From contig NZ_LHZV01000041.1 of the NCBI RefSeq assembly GCF_001581005.1, forward strand, positions 1 to 32,258: 32,258 nucleotides of DNA, given 5' to 3'. Below are positions 8,775 through 17,460 of the stretch, piece by piece. The first letter of the stretch is position 1; each line of letters begins with the position of its first letter. The stretch comes from Acetobacter orleanensis. GTDB lineage: Bacteria; Pseudomonadota; Alphaproteobacteria; Acetobacterales; Acetobacteraceae. The position numbers were made by a program, and so were the translations under genes. The notes under the pieces are model-generated. The model did no database searches, was not told the origin of the DNA, and saw nothing but the letters and a program-made list of their open reading frames with translations.

Positions 8775-10337
8775 TCAGGACATCAGCGCTGCGGGTTGAC
8801 GGGCTATTCCAGAGTCAGCACCCAGTTGACCAAAATTGAAAATCCCTTCCACGCGGTTGCACTGTAGATCCTGCGCAGGAATACTCAGCTCAAGCTGGTG
8901 CAGCTCTCCGGCTGCAAGCTCCGGCAGTTTCTGCACAACGCTCAGGAAACGCTCTGCTTCAGGTCTGGACACGATCCCCTCTGAAAGAGTCATGAATTTC
9001 CGGATATAGTCATCCCGCTTCCATGGTGTGGCCCCCAGCGTGTGCGCATTGGCCACAGCCAGTTCATCTTCCAGAACCCGGCCATCTTTCATACGGATGA
9101 TGATACGCCCCCCGAACGCCTTTCTGTCCGGATCGCTTTCATGATAACGTTCTGTCCACTCAGGTTTTTCGATCGTGTGAATTTTTTTCCACAGGCGCAC
9201 GGTCTCTTCACGCCGCGCACGTTCGGGAGCGTAGGACCGCACGTGATGCCATGTCCCATCCTGCAAGGCCACAGCGACAATATACATGATCGAATGATCA
9301 AGCGTTTCACGCGATGCCTGCGGATCAAACTTCTGCGGATCATTGGACCCGGTACCAATCACATAATGTGTGTGGTGACTGGTTTCGATCAGCACATCCT
9401 CAACATCATCCCAATTGGTGATCTGGCGTCCCATCCGGAAAGCAAGGTCGATCAGAGCCTGACTCTGATATTCCGCAGAGTGTTCCTTGGTGAAGGAGGA
9501 CAGAATGGCGCGTTTCGGTTCCCCGGTTTCCGGCAATGGCACCTGATACAGGGCATCTTTGCCATCCAGCATCCATGCGATAATACCATCTTCCCCTTCA
9601 TAAATAGGGGTGGGCGATGTTTCACCCAGCATGGCGCGATCCACCGACTCCACCGCCATTTTGCCAGCATGAGCTGGCGCGTAGGCCTTCCATGAGGAGA
9701 TTTCTCCCTTACGGCTCTGGCGTGTGGCCGTGGTGACATGCAGCGCCTGCCCAATTGCCTGATAGATGACTGACGGCGGCAGGCGCAGCACCGTACCGAT
9801 ACCGGCTGCAACAGACGGACCAAGATGCGCTACATGGTCAATCTTGTGCTTGTGCAGACAGATGGCACGGGCCAGATCAATCTGGATTTCATAGCCAGTG
9901 GCAATACCACGGATAAGGTCCGCGCCACTGCGGTTGCACTGCTGCGCTACGGCCAGAATACCGGGGATATTGTCTCCGGGATGGGAATATTCCGCCGCCA
10001 GAAACGTGTCATGAAAATCAAGCTCACGCACGGCGGTTCCGTTGGCCCAAGCCGCCCATTCCGCATGGACCCGCACATCCGGCCCCATACCGAACACGGT
10101 CGCCCCCCCCGACCTGCGATGCGCCAGTGCTTCTGCCCGCGCGCTCATGACGGAATGCCTGTTGACGGAAGCCATGGCAACTGACGCGTTATCAATCATG
10201 CGGTTGATAATCATCTCGGCCACAGCAGCCTCAACCCCTACCGGGTCAGCCGCAACCTGCGCAATCTTCCATGCCAACTGGTTGGCACAGGGCAGCCGGT
10301 TGCTTTCCGGATGAACACGTACTGCATGATGTTGCAT
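8775..10337 (-). CDS. prpD: 2-methylcitrate dehydratase (MmgE/PrpD family)
   Basis: A 520-residue MmgE/PrpD-family enzyme, the iron-sulfur-independent dehydratase that turns 2-methylcitrate into 2-methyl-cis-aconitate. Typical PrpD segments are visible in order: [25 protein letters not shown] cut here as DFHDTFLA...SHPGDN, then [45 protein letters not shown] ([10 protein letters not shown]), [22 protein letters not shown] ([11 protein letters not shown]). I chose ATG 10337 because AAGGA lies 8 bases before it; ATG 10354 has no ribosome site, and longer forms would run into prpR. It is somewhat longer than the roughly 480 residues of enterobacterial PrpD. It is the first gene of the operon and diverges from prpR. 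Confidence 0.93.
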   Translation of the reverse strand: MQHHAVRVHPESNRLPCANQLAWKIAQVAADPVGVEAAVAEMIINRMIDNASVAMASVNRHSVMSARAEALAHRRSGGATVFGMGPDVRVHAEWAAWANGTAVRELDFHDTFLAAEYSHPGDNIPGILAVAQQCNRSGADLIRGIATGYEIQIDLARAICLHKHKIDHVAHLGPSVAAGIGTVLRLPPSVIYQAIGQALHVTTATRQSRKGEISSWKAYAPAHAGKMAVESVDRAMLGETSPTPIYEGEDGIIAWMLDGKDALYQVPLPETGEPKRAILSSFTKEHSAEYQSQALIDLAFRMGRQITNWDDVEDVLIETSHHTHYVIGTGSNDPQKFDPQASRETLDHSIMYIVAVALQDGTWHHVRSYAPERARREETVRLWKKIHTIEKPEWTERYHESDPDRKAFGGRIIIRMKDGRVLEDELAVANAHTLGATPWKRDDYIRKFMTLSEGIVSRPEAERFLSVVQKLPELAAGELHQLELSIPAQDLQCNRVEGIFNFGQLGADSGIARQPAALMS

Positions 10338-10464
10338 TGTTTTGTTCCTTGCCATCTTGTGATCTGGAAGGAACATTCGCAGACTGTCGTAAAGAGCGGC
10401 AGAGGGATAAGAGTAGAAAGAAGCAAATGAATTTGCCCCAGTTGCAAAGTCTGTGAAGGTCGGC
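10338..10464. promoter_or_regulatory. prpD-prpR divergent control region
   Basis: This 127-base spacer separates the prpDCB-acs operon from its divergent regulator. It must hold both promoters. No consensus -35/-10 pair is clear on either side, in keeping with an activated promoter. The notable structure is the group of TTTGC/GCAAA half-sites at 10423-10448, annotated separately. Confidence 0.75.
10423..10448. promoter_or_regulatory. Candidate PrpR operator: three TTTGC/GCAAA half-sites
   Basis: GCAAAT-GA-ATTTGC (10423-10436) is a perfect palindrome. A third half-site, GCAAA at 10444-10448, pairs with the TTTGC of the palindrome across 7 bases, and read on the minus strand gives ACTTTGCAA. 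Half-sites of this kind are known for the actinobacterial RamB/PrpR relatives of the adjacent regulator. They lie 17-42 bases before the prpR start and 86-111 before prpD, suiting autoregulation and operon control together. Binding is inference. Confidence 0.55.
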
Positions 10465-11877
10465 ATGCCAAGGACGAAAACCAAACTCTTTGCCGGAAAC
10501 CGCTTGCAACATCTCCGCAAGCGGGAAGGTCTGACGCAGTCGGCCATGGCCGACCTTGTGGGCGTTTCACTCAGCTATCAGAACCAGCTTGAACGGAACC
10601 ATCGTCCTCTGCCCACCCGCCTTTTACAGGCTTTATGTGAACGCTTTGATCTGACACCCGCATGGTTCAGTGATACGCGGGAGGCGCACACCATACAGGC
10701 GCTGCGCGAGACAATGGCGGATCCCGTTTTCAAGAATGCGCCACTTTCCTTTGCAAAAATGACGGAAGCAGCCAACCAGAATCCTGAGCTCTGCAAGGCA
10801 TTTCTTACGCTCTATCGCGCCTATAGTTTCAATCAGGAACGAGACGCGGATACAGCAAAACATTTGACACCAGAACCCTATGAAGCAGTTGGGAACTGGG
10901 TACAGGAGCATAGAAATTATTTTCATGAACTTGATAGAGCAGCAGAAGAATTTTATGAAAATATTTTACCGGGATCAGATCAGCCGGATGAGGCTCTGAT
11001 CCACTATCTCCAAACAAAACACGGACTTCAGATCATCCAGAGCGCCGATATGGAGAGCCGAGGACTTGTCTGGCGCATTGACCAGCACAAGCGGCAGATT
11101 TCCCTGCCCCATAACCAGCCGCATGAAAGCACTCTGTTCTTTCTGGCCCAGATTATTGGCCAGCTTGAACAGAGCCGCCTGATAAGCGACATCCTGCGGC
11201 GCGAAGGCCCCAAAGACCATAATGCTCAAGAACTCGCCCGCGTTTACCTCAGCAATTATTTCGCTGGTGCTTTAATTCTGCCTTACACCAGATTTCTGGA
11301 ACAGGCTCAAATAATGCACTACGATATTGATAAACTGCGCCGCCATTTTTCCGTCAGTTTTGAGCAGATCTGCCATCGGCTCAGCACGATGCAACGTCCG
11401 GGAATTGAGGGCATTGCCTTCTATTTTCTCAAACTTGATATTGCTGGAAATATTCTGAAGGGCTTTTCTGCCAACCGTTTTTCCCAAGCACGCTTTGGCG
11501 GCCCCTGCCCGCTCTGGAACGTATTTCGCGCTTTTGCCACGCCGGGGCAAATTCAGGTTCAGCTCTCCCAGACAACGGATGATGCCATCTATCTGAATAT
11601 TGCGCGCACTGTGGGGCATGAAGGCTCCAGCTATGCCGACCGCCCCCGGCAAATTGCGATGGTTCTGGGCTGCGCCATAGCTGACGCCCCGAAAACCGTC
11701 TATGCGGCAGGCCTGAATCTGGACGACCATACTCTGGTTGTGCCCATTGGCCCCGGATGCCGGGCCTGTGGGCGCGACCAGTGCAGCCACCGCTCGCTCC
11801 CCGTCTCAGGCCGTATTCTGGACACCGGCAGCCACGCACGTGGCGTTGTTCCTTATCGGGCATTACCAGAAGCGTAG
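10465..11877 (+). CDS. prpR: Short-chain acyl-CoA-responsive XRE-family regulator
   Basis: A 470-residue regulator. Residues about 8-62 form an XRE helix-turn-helix ([34 protein letters not shown]). The middle (about 150-300) resembles the IrrE-N-like domain of this family. The C-terminal domain ends with a Cys cluster, Cys432, Cys435 and Cys440 in [15 protein letters not shown]. In the mycobacterial PrpR/RamB relatives the C-terminal domain has been reported to hold an iron-sulfur cluster and sense short-chain acyl-CoA. ATG 10465 is preceded by GAAGG; GTG 10453 is an upstream alternative. It is divergent from prpDCB-acs with a shared half-site array, so it most likely controls that operon and itself. 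Confidence 0.87.
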   Translation: MPRTKTKLFAGNRLQHLRKREGLTQSAMADLVGVSLSYQNQLERNHRPLPTRLLQALCERFDLTPAWFSDTREAHTIQALRETMADPVFKNAPLSFAKMTEAANQNPELCKAFLTLYRAYSFNQERDADTAKHLTPEPYEAVGNWVQEHRNYFHELDRAAEEFYENILPGSDQPDEALIHYLQTKHGLQIIQSADMESRGLVWRIDQHKRQISLPHNQPHESTLFFLAQIIGQLEQSRLISDILRREGPKDHNAQELARVYLSNYFAGALILPYTRFLEQAQIMHYDIDKLRRHFSVSFEQICHRLSTMQRPGIEGIAFYFLKLDIAGNILKGFSANRFSQARFGGPCPLWNVFRAFATPGQIQVQLSQTTDDAIYLNIARTVGHEGSSYADRPRQIAMVLGCAIADAPKTVYAAGLNLDDHTLVVPIGPGCRACGRDQCSHRSLPVSGRILDTGSHARGVVPYRALPEA

Positions 11878-11918
11878 CAGAGGTATACGCCCAGCAACAG
11901 AGACGTTCCTTGTTCGAG

Positions 11919-11953
11919 CAACCTTCGGGTTGAGTAGCCTATCATTCGGCTAC
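11919..11953 (+). terminator. Two tandem hairpins after prpR
   Basis: CAACC-TTCG-GGTTG (11919-11932) is a short stem closed by a TTCG tetraloop. It is followed at once by GTAGCC (11934-11939) pairing with GGCTAC (11948-11953). Both are perfect. They start 42 bases after prpR and end 10 bases before the IS5-type element. No T-run follows, so intrinsic termination is only plausible. Confidence 0.4.
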
Positions 11954-11971
11954 CTGTCGGGTTGCGAGACG

Positions 11972-12392
11972 TCATTTAAGCAGGGTGCTGATTGAAACGA
12001 ACTGGACGGCTGCGAAGAAGGTTTATATCAGTTTGTCGTAGCGGGTTGCGATGGCGCGGAGCTGTTTAAGTTTATTAAAGAACCTTTCGAAAAAATTTCG
12101 CTCCCGGTAGAGAGTGAAATCTATTTTCCGATGTGTCGTTCTGTTGCGTTTTGGCGGGATGACCGGGGTAATCCTGCGCTCTGTCAGCCTGTCGATCAGC
12201 CTGTTTGCATCATACGCCCTGTCGGCAAGGAAGGCATCCGGGTCGATGTTTTCCAACAGCTGTTCCGCCCGACTGATATCAGCATCTTATCCGGGCGTGA
12301 TAGCGAGTTCCACTGAATTTCCCAGAGCATCACAAATGGCATGGATTTTTGTTGTCAGCCCGCCTCGTAATCGTCCGATGGCCTGATCCGTA
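11972..12392 (-). pseudogene. IS5-type transposase, second frame (OrfB), two nonsense codons
   Basis: After the frameshift site the minus strand reads TDQAIGRLRGGLTTKIHAI, DALGNSVELAITPG, then a TAA (plus 12287-12289) where relatives have a Gln. It continues DADISRAEQLL, FLADRAYDANRLI (second Asp), PPKRNRTTHRKIDFTLYRER, ERFFNKLKQLRAIATRYDKLI (Glu of the triad in ERFFNKLK). A second TAA (12023-12025) precedes TFFAAVQFVSISTLLK and the natural TGA at 11972-11974. The catalytic residues remain, so the damage looks recent: two point mutations rather than decay. Confidence 0.78.
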
Positions 12393-12726
12393 CCCCCTTT
12401 TTGAGGGCTCCGGCACTGTGGCGATGCGCCCGGACAATCGTGCTATCGATCATCATGTGTTCATTGTCGTGATCTGCTGCCGGATGACGAAAAATCTGCT
12501 CAATCACACCACTTTCACACCAGCGCCGCAGACGGCGATGCACGCTTTTCCAGTCTCCGAAACGGGCAGGAAGATCACGCCATGGAATGCCCGCACGATA
12601 ACGATACAGCACAGCTTCCACAAACAGACGGTTGGCCGCAGCCGCGCCGCCGACATGACCTTCACGACCGGGAAGAAGATTCTTTATCCGCTCCCATTGT
12701 TCATCGCGTAAACTGTAGCGTCGCAT
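12355..12726 (-). CDS. IS5-type transposase, first frame (OrfA)
   Basis: A 123-residue N-terminal transposase part beginning MRRYSLRDEQWERI, with PGREGHVGG, YRYRAGIPWRDLP and FGDWKSVHRRLRRW, the DUF4096/helix-turn-helix region of the IS427 group. The first catalytic Asp lies in HMMIDSTIVRAHRHSAG. The frame continues only briefly past LKKG, where an AAAAAGGGGG run should allow a -1 shift into the second frame giving GGTDQAIGRLRGGL. ATG 12726 is the family-typical start; the frame is open a little further upstream. Confidence 0.82.
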   Translation of the reverse strand: MRRYSLRDEQWERIKNLLPGREGHVGGAAAANRLFVEAVLYRYRAGIPWRDLPARFGDWKSVHRRLRRWCESGVIEQIFRHPAADHDNEHMMIDSTIVRAHRHSAGALKKGVRIRPSDDYEAG

Positions 12727-12822
12727 CCGTCTGTCTCCCTCAAACCCGGGAAAACAGACACCACAGGAAGACAAAAAGTACAATCCTCAACCGCCAAAAT
12801 CAGCAGTTAACTGACGACACGC

Positions 12823-13095
12823 CGTAGATCCGTCATTCAGAACATTAGGTCCACCGATACATGGCAAGGGGGTGGACGTCTGTGCTCTCATAGTTGGTGT
12901 GATTGTTCAATTGATTTTGGGTGTTTTTGTCAAAATTGAAATAAAATGACCGCACTCCTTTTTTGGTATTCCAGAAATAGAATTGCACGCGCTAAAACGA
13001 TTTTCAAAGCAATATCTTATTTGTTCATTATTTCATTTTTGACATAGAAAATGGAATGATTCCTGATTTTCTGCGGATTTTTACTGGATTTATGC
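12823..13095. other. AT-rich spacer before the sulfotransferase gene
   Basis: About 270 bases, increasingly AT-rich. It contains GTCCACC (12849-12855) pairing with GGTGGAC (12871-12877) and a looser TTCAATT...AATTGAA dyad around 12907-12943. No gene is supported. It probably carries the promoter of the downstream gene, but no clear boxes were found. Confidence 0.35.
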
Positions 13096-13926
13096 ATGTT
13101 TTCTGCTTTTTCTACTCTGCGACAACAGATTCAGGAGACCCGCAAGAAAACTATGGCGCAGCTTTGCGGCGTCACACTCCATGGAGACCTGCAAGAACGC
13201 TATGTGGACTGGCGGCTCCCACTGCTACCCCTGAGTAAAAAGCGGCAAAACTGGTTGCAGATTATTCGGGAGGCAGGCGTACTATTCATTCACGTCCCTA
13301 AAAATGCCGGAACAGCCATCTCTCAGGCGTTGTATAAGTGTAGCATGCGGCATGAAAGCATCCGATATTACCAGAAGCACGCGCCGGACATGGTGCGCAC
13401 TCTTCCCAGTTTTGCGCTCTGGCGAGATCCGGTCGAACGCTTCCTTTCTTCTTATGATTTTATCCGCAATGGTGGCGGTAGTCACGTCAGCCTACATCCC
13501 AGCTTTGCGGCGCACTATGCAGAGTTAACAACACTGGACCGCATGATTGAGTATGTAGAAAGCGTCTCATCCATCTACCATCTGGACCATGTCCTGCGCC
13601 CGCAACACTGGTATCTAACTGACCGACATGGTAATCTTGCGGTCAAAATGTTGTTTGATCTCAAGGATATTGACCGGATCCACCCGTTTATCCCCGGATT
13701 GTATGCCGGAGAGATCAAGAAGATCAACACGACACGACGCTTCACCACCAATATCAATATCTCACAAAAAGAAAAAATTATAAATATTTACAAGGATGAT
13801 TACAAAATCATAGAGTCAATAAGCCAAATTAATGCTTTTACCAAACCCTCCCCCACTCTACAGAAGCCCAGCTTACGGACACACTTACCTACCCGCTTCC
13901 GCATGGCCCTGACCGGCAACCTATAG
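13096..13926 (+). CDS. Sulfotransferase-family protein
   Basis: A 276-residue protein with the two PAPS-binding signatures of the sulfotransferase-2 family. The 5'-phosphosulfate loop FIHVPKNAGTAIS is at about residues 64-76 and the 3'-phosphate motif WRDPVERFLSSY at 109-120. Such enzymes move sulfate from PAPS to a sugar or other hydroxyl acceptor, often on surface polysaccharide. ATG 13096 is used; a second ATG at 13153 has a purine-rich stretch about 15 bases upstream, and neither start has a strong ribosome site. The C-terminal third is Ile/Lys/Asn-rich (NINISQKEKIINIYKDDYKII), unlike the rest of the window. It stands alone between an IS element and very AT-rich DNA, which suggests acquisition. 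The acceptor is unknown. Confidence 0.75.
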   Translation: MFSAFSTLRQQIQETRKKTMAQLCGVTLHGDLQERYVDWRLPLLPLSKKRQNWLQIIREAGVLFIHVPKNAGTAISQALYKCSMRHESIRYYQKHAPDMVRTLPSFALWRDPVERFLSSYDFIRNGGGSHVSLHPSFAAHYAELTTLDRMIEYVESVSSIYHLDHVLRPQHWYLTDRHGNLAVKMLFDLKDIDRIHPFIPGLYAGEIKKINTTRRFTTNINISQKEKIINIYKDDYKIIESISQINAFTKPSPTLQKPSLRTHLPTRFRMALTGNL

Positions 13927-14473
13927 TGCCACGTATAAACCTCAGTAGATGGAGAATGGGGATATGATCGGGAATTACTGTTATAAATAATATGAATATT
14001 TTCATAACGATCATTTTATTATTTTTATTATATATATTTCCAATTTTTTATTTATTTGTTTTTCAATTATTTTAGAATTTATGTTTTTTACTCTTCCAAT
14101 ACACAACAAATCATTTCTTTTCGTTCTCTGCAAAAAGCGTTTTATGATATTAAAAAACCATTCTCTTCGCCACCATTCTGGGAGCTATTACATCAGTCAT
14201 ATCTCATATTAATAAACGTAAAAACCCTCACAAAAATCAGGAAAACTCAAATCATAGAAAAGGAAACTGGAATCATCCCTTTCAAGACGAACCTCGTAAA
14301 TTCTTTCAACTCTAACAATCAGAACGACTCTGGCTTTCATAGCCTGACACAGATAAGACACCATCCATAAAATATCTTTTTCTATGCTATCCAGTTTTTC
14401 CTTGCATCCTCATGCAAAAACAGAGCCTTAATAGAAAAATTCGTACAGCCGAACTGAGACGAGAGAGGCACAT
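13927..14473. other. Extremely AT-rich intergenic stretch
   Basis: No convincing gene in about 550 bases. Hand counts of two 60-base rows (13981-14100) give roughly 10-15% G+C, against more than 50% in nearby core genes. A 104-codon frame (14056-14370) is rich in Phe, Ile, Asn and Lys, as chance frames in AT-rich DNA are. It lacks a ribosome site. The promoter of the two-component genes should lie near the right end. Confidence 0.5.
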
Positions 14474-15256
14474 TTGTCTGCCCATATTCCCTTTCCTTCT
14501 TCCTCACCGTCAGAAGCGCACCCAGCCATGAATGACACTCCGCAGACTATTCATGTCCTGATTGTGGAAGATGACCCAGAAATTTGCGGGTTATTACAAC
14601 GCTACATGCAAAGGCTAGGGTATGATGTCTCCACCGCGCTCAACCGCGCAGGCATTAACGCCGTGCAAAAACGTCGGCCTGTGGACCTCACCCTACTTGA
14701 CCTCATGCTACCAGATGAAGATGGACGCAGCCTGTGCCAGTATTTGCGGGAAACCTCGGCCTCGCGCATCATTATGGTCAGTGCATTAAACGATATTCAT
14801 GACCGCATTTCCGGATTGGATCTGGGTGCTGATGATTATGTGACCAAACCATTTGATCTGGAAGAACTTGCTGCCCGCATCAGGGCCGTGCTGAGACGCC
14901 CACAACCGGAAGCCTCACCGACCCAACCTCGAGGCGTTCAGCACTACCGATTTGACAACTGGCTGTTTGAACCAGCTAAGCGCGCACTTTATGGTAAGAC
15001 CGGAATCCGTGTAGCTCTCACTGGCTCGGAAACCGACCTCCTCCTGACCTTCTGCCAGAATGTGCGCCGTATATTTGATCGGACAGAATTGCGGACCCGT
15101 ATCCATGGTGATGCAAAAAATGTAGACCCACGCGCTATTGATCTGCTGATTAGCCGCCTACGACGCAAGTTATCGCATGAAGGGCGACAACTGGAACTGA
15201 TCCGCACCATTCGCGGAGGAGGTTATATTTTTGACCCTGACGACCGTACGCCATGA
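14474..15256 (+). CDS. OmpR-family response regulator
   Basis: A 260-residue regulator. The receiver domain spans about residues 26-145: acidic pocket EDD at 32-34, phosphorylation site Asp76 in LLDLMLP and Lys125 in VTKPFD. A winged-helix DNA-binding domain follows (about 160-256) ending RTIRGGGYIF. The TTG at 14474 is taken as start because GAGAGAGG lies just before it; ATG 14528 gives a form without the 18-residue Ser/Pro leader but has no ribosome site. It overlaps the kinase gene by ATGA. It resembles OmpR-like regulators paired with EnvZ-type kinases; targets cannot be told from sequence. Confidence 0.9.
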   Translation: MSAHIPFPSSSPSEAHPAMNDTPQTIHVLIVEDDPEICGLLQRYMQRLGYDVSTALNRAGINAVQKRRPVDLTLLDLMLPDEDGRSLCQYLRETSASRIIMVSALNDIHDRISGLDLGADDYVTKPFDLEELAARIRAVLRRPQPEASPTQPRGVQHYRFDNWLFEPAKRALYGKTGIRVALTGSETDLLLTFCQNVRRIFDRTELRTRIHGDAKNVDPRAIDLLISRLRRKLSHEGRQLELIRTIRGGGYIFDPDDRTP

Positions 15257-16614
15257 AGGCATTTTCCAAACTCTACCCACGCACCATTTACGGTCAGATG
15301 GTTGTGCTGGTTTCCGCCTGCATGTTTCTTACCCTGAGTATTACCTCTTTTCTGCTCTATACGTTCAGGCCAATGGCGCCCTCTTTACCGGGCGGCCCAT
15401 GGACCAATATTCTGGCCGTCGAAACCGGAGTGGAAGCCCTCCAGGCGGCTCCTCCACAGTTCCGTGAAGCTATTGCCCGGAGAATATCCAGCAATGAGGT
15501 CATATTCACTGTAAGCCAGACGCCTCCCTGCGTTGTGGTTCCGACCGACCACATCACAGCTTTTTTGCAACGCATGCTGGTGTTCCGAGGCAATCTCGGC
15601 ACTCACGCCCTGCATGCCAAAAGCTGCGCCCCGCGTGAGGGCGGCACACCGATATCCTATCTCTTCCTTCCGCGCGATAACATCAGTATTCAACTCTATA
15701 ATACGTCTAACCATCATCTTGGGCGCATGATGCGCTTTGGCCGCATGATGCGCTGGACCATGCCGCTCACGCTGTCTCTAACTTTTCTGCTGACGATTAC
15801 GCTCTCTCTCACCTTCTGGAGCATCTGGCATATCAGCCGCCCTTTACGGAACATCGCTGTACAGGCAGATGCGTTTAGCTATGATATTGCTCCAGAGCCA
15901 CTCCCTGAGCATGGCCCAACAGAGGTGCGACAACTGACCCACGCCTTCAACCGCATGCAGGCCCGAATTGCCGCTTCTGCGGAAGAACGCACGCGGATGC
16001 TCATTGCCATCGGGCATGACCTGCGCACACCGCTCACCCGTCTGTTCATGCGATTAGAACTGGGAGGAGAGGAAGCGTCCCCTTCCGCTATGAAGCACGA
16101 TCTTACCCTAATGAAAAAAATGCTGAACGGGGCTCTCCACTTCCTGCGTGAACAGACCGATGCTGAAAAAGCAGAAGCGATTGACCTTGCTTCCCTGCTG
16201 GAAAGCCTGTGCCATGAATTCGGCGTTGTGGGGCACACCATTCACTATGTCGGCCCCCCACAATTAATAGGCTTCTACCAAACCACAGCGCTGGAACGTG
16301 CCCTTAGTAATCTGATTGAAAATGGCCTGAAATATGGAACAGAGGTACACGTTTCACTTCGCAAGGAAGGGCAACGCGCCCTGATTGACATCAGCGATAA
16401 CGGCCCCGGCATTCCGGTCAACCTACTGGCCTCTGCCCGTCTCCCTTTTTATCGGCTGGACCCGGCCCGGGCCTCGGACGGCGGACTGGGACTGGGCCTT
16501 TCTATTGCAGACGCCATTATCACCCGCCACAACGGCCAGCTTGTGCTCAGCAATATTGCACCACACGGCCTATGTGCCCATATCGCGCTGCCGCTAGGAA
16601 CGTTGGGCTTTTAA
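15253..16614 (+). CDS. EnvZ-like sensor histidine kinase
   Basis: A 453-residue membrane kinase. It has two membrane segments, at about residues 14-37 and 173-196, enclosing a periplasmic sensor domain of roughly 130 residues. A HAMP-like linker (ISRPLRNIAVQADAF) follows, then the dimerisation/phosphoacceptor helix with His255 in IGHDLRTPLTRL and a HATPase domain with NLIENGLKYG (N box), DNGPGIP (G1) and GGLGLGLSIADAI (G2). All catalytic boxes are intact. The start overlaps the stop of the response-regulator gene, so the pair is co-translated. The periplasmic domain is not recognised; the signal is unknown. It ends 6 bases before an IS3 relic. Confidence 0.9.
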   Translation: MKAFSKLYPRTIYGQMVVLVSACMFLTLSITSFLLYTFRPMAPSLPGGPWTNILAVETGVEALQAAPPQFREAIARRISSNEVIFTVSQTPPCVVVPTDHITAFLQRMLVFRGNLGTHALHAKSCAPREGGTPISYLFLPRDNISIQLYNTSNHHLGRMMRFGRMMRWTMPLTLSLTFLLTITLSLTFWSIWHISRPLRNIAVQADAFSYDIAPEPLPEHGPTEVRQLTHAFNRMQARIAASAEERTRMLIAIGHDLRTPLTRLFMRLELGGEEASPSAMKHDLTLMKKMLNGALHFLREQTDAEKAEAIDLASLLESLCHEFGVVGHTIHYVGPPQLIGFYQTTALERALSNLIENGLKYGTEVHVSLRKEGQRALIDISDNGPGIPVNLLASARLPFYRLDPARASDGGLGLGLSIADAIITRHNGQLVLSNIAPHGLCAHIALPLGTLGF

Positions 16615-16620
16615 CTATCA

Positions 16621-16924
16621 GGTTGCGAGACGCCCGTTGCGCTCTCCGTCAAAAACCGCCTCAGCTTCGCGTTCTCGCCCTCCAAAGCCTTGAACCACCG
16701 AGACCTCCACTTCACCATAATTTTAATCGCCACGAGTAGAACGTCGCAGCGCTTATCCGGTGCTTGTGGCATAAACCCGGCCGCCGTCGTGCCCGTCTGA
16801 AGCTCTTTCAAGACCCTTATACTCCGCTCCTTGCGTATATCGTGCTTTCTTCATCAGGTGCCTCTAGTGGACAGACCTTACTTCAATTCGAGGGTATTAC
16901 AGCGGTAAGATCACTTTAGCGCCA
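16621..16924 (-). pseudogene. IS3-family OrfA relic with left terminus
   Basis: Minus-strand fragments in several frames read MKKARYTQ (start 16854), then RSIRVLKELQTGTTAAG, then CHKHRISAATFYSWRLKL, then KALEGENAKLRRFL. In order these are the helix-turn-helix and leucine-zipper parts of IS3-family OrfA (IS51/IS407-like). Several small indels break it. Upstream, 16924 to about 16867 (minus) matches a second copy at 22663-22725, beginning TGG and sharing a stretch of about 24 bases with one mismatch around GAAGTAAGGTCTGTCC, so this is the element's left end. OrfB is missing. It abuts the histidine kinase stop. Confidence 0.75.
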
Positions 16925-16932
16925 CAAGCGGG

Positions 16933-17136
16933 CTATTGCCCGGCAGGACCAGTCAGAGCAGGGGTGGAGGAAGCCGTGTAGTTTTTACTATTCTGCGCCT
17001 CACGGCACTCCTGATGTGGCTTATATTCTGGATACTCCCAGATATAGAGAAGGTTTTTACGGAGCGTTTCATGAACGGCTTCGCGCCATTTTTCGTTAAC
17101 AGGCGGGGTGCCAGCAGGACTGAGAAAGCGTTTCAT
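16933..17136 (-). CDS. Hypothetical small protein
   Basis: A 67-residue open frame starting at ATG 17136, with a balanced composition (VNEKWREAVHETLRKNLLYIWEYPEY) more protein-like than the chance frames nearby. It has no recognisable domain, membrane segment or signal peptide. The ribosome site is weak. It ends 9 bases before the IS3 relic terminus, so the native C-terminus could have been altered. Coding status is uncertain. Confidence 0.3.
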   Translation of the reverse strand: MKRFLSPAGTPPVNEKWREAVHETLRKNLLYIWEYPEYKPHQECREAQNSKNYTASSTPALTGPAGQ

Positions 17137-17322
17137 AGTTAGTATTTTCTGCCATATGTGAGCGAAACTGACGGCGTTCTAGCATCATCAAACGTGGATG
17201 GCGTGTGACGTTTCTATGAAATACTCAAGGAAAGATTTTATTCATATTTTTGGGAAAAATAGCGTCATACGGGAGCCATTATTATCAATTATTTTATACG
17301 ATCACAGTATTAGGAGGCTATC
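17137..17322. other. Spacer upstream of the small gene at 17323
   Basis: About 190 bases, AT-rich towards the right. A TTTTATACGAT element (about 17292-17302) could be a -10 region for the small downstream gene, but no matching -35 box is clear. Confidence 0.25.
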
Positions 17323-17424
17323 ATGACAGCATTCTGGGCGTACTGGCTCGCTTTAAAAGAAAGTATCAGCAAGATGCGTGCAGCAGCCCGGCAGAGACGA
17401 GGAATGCGTCGCGCCTGCTCATAA
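17323..17424 (+). CDS. Possible 33-residue protein, aromatic N-terminus and Arg-rich tail
   Basis: An ATG with a near-perfect ribosome site (TAGGAGGCTATC) opens a 33-codon frame beginning MTAFWAYWLALKE and ending MRRACS. The N-terminal half is hydrophobic and aromatic (two Trp, Phe, Tyr); the C-terminal half is strongly basic (AAARQRRGMRR). This could be a membrane-surface amphipathic peptide. A strong bidirectional terminator follows 36 bases after the stop. Ribosome site, short length and terminator make a plausible monocistronic small gene. No family is known to me and a leader-peptide or chance origin cannot be excluded. Confidence 0.5.
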   Translation: MTAFWAYWLALKESISKMRAAARQRRGMRRACS

Positions 17425-17460
17425 GAGGGCAACAGGGTTCGCTCTCTCTAACCAGTCCGT

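Larger units (their letters stand above)
11964..12822 (-). mobile_element. IS5-family (IS427-like) insertion sequence, probably inactive
   Basis: An 859-base element bounded by imperfect terminal inverted repeats. The plus-strand left end is GCGAGACGTCATTTAA (11964-11979). The reverse complement of the right end reads GCGTGTCGTCAGTTAA (12822-12807), 13 of 16 identical. The same GC-ended terminus recurs in a relic at 22916-22927, which supports the boundary. It encodes a two-frame DDE transposase on the minus strand, with a slippery A5G5 run (plus 12393-12402) at the frame overlap. No target duplication can be assigned with confidence. Two nonsense codons in the second frame suggest it no longer moves on its own. 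Confidence 0.82.

Noticed and set aside
14056..14370. A 104-codon plus-strand frame in AT-rich DNA
   Set aside because: No ribosome site or family match; composition is what random AT-rich sequence gives.
11960..16632. GGTTGCGAGACG shared by 11960-11971 and 16621-16632
   Set aside because: A single shared 12-mer is expected many times by chance in a window of this size, and the flanks do not align.
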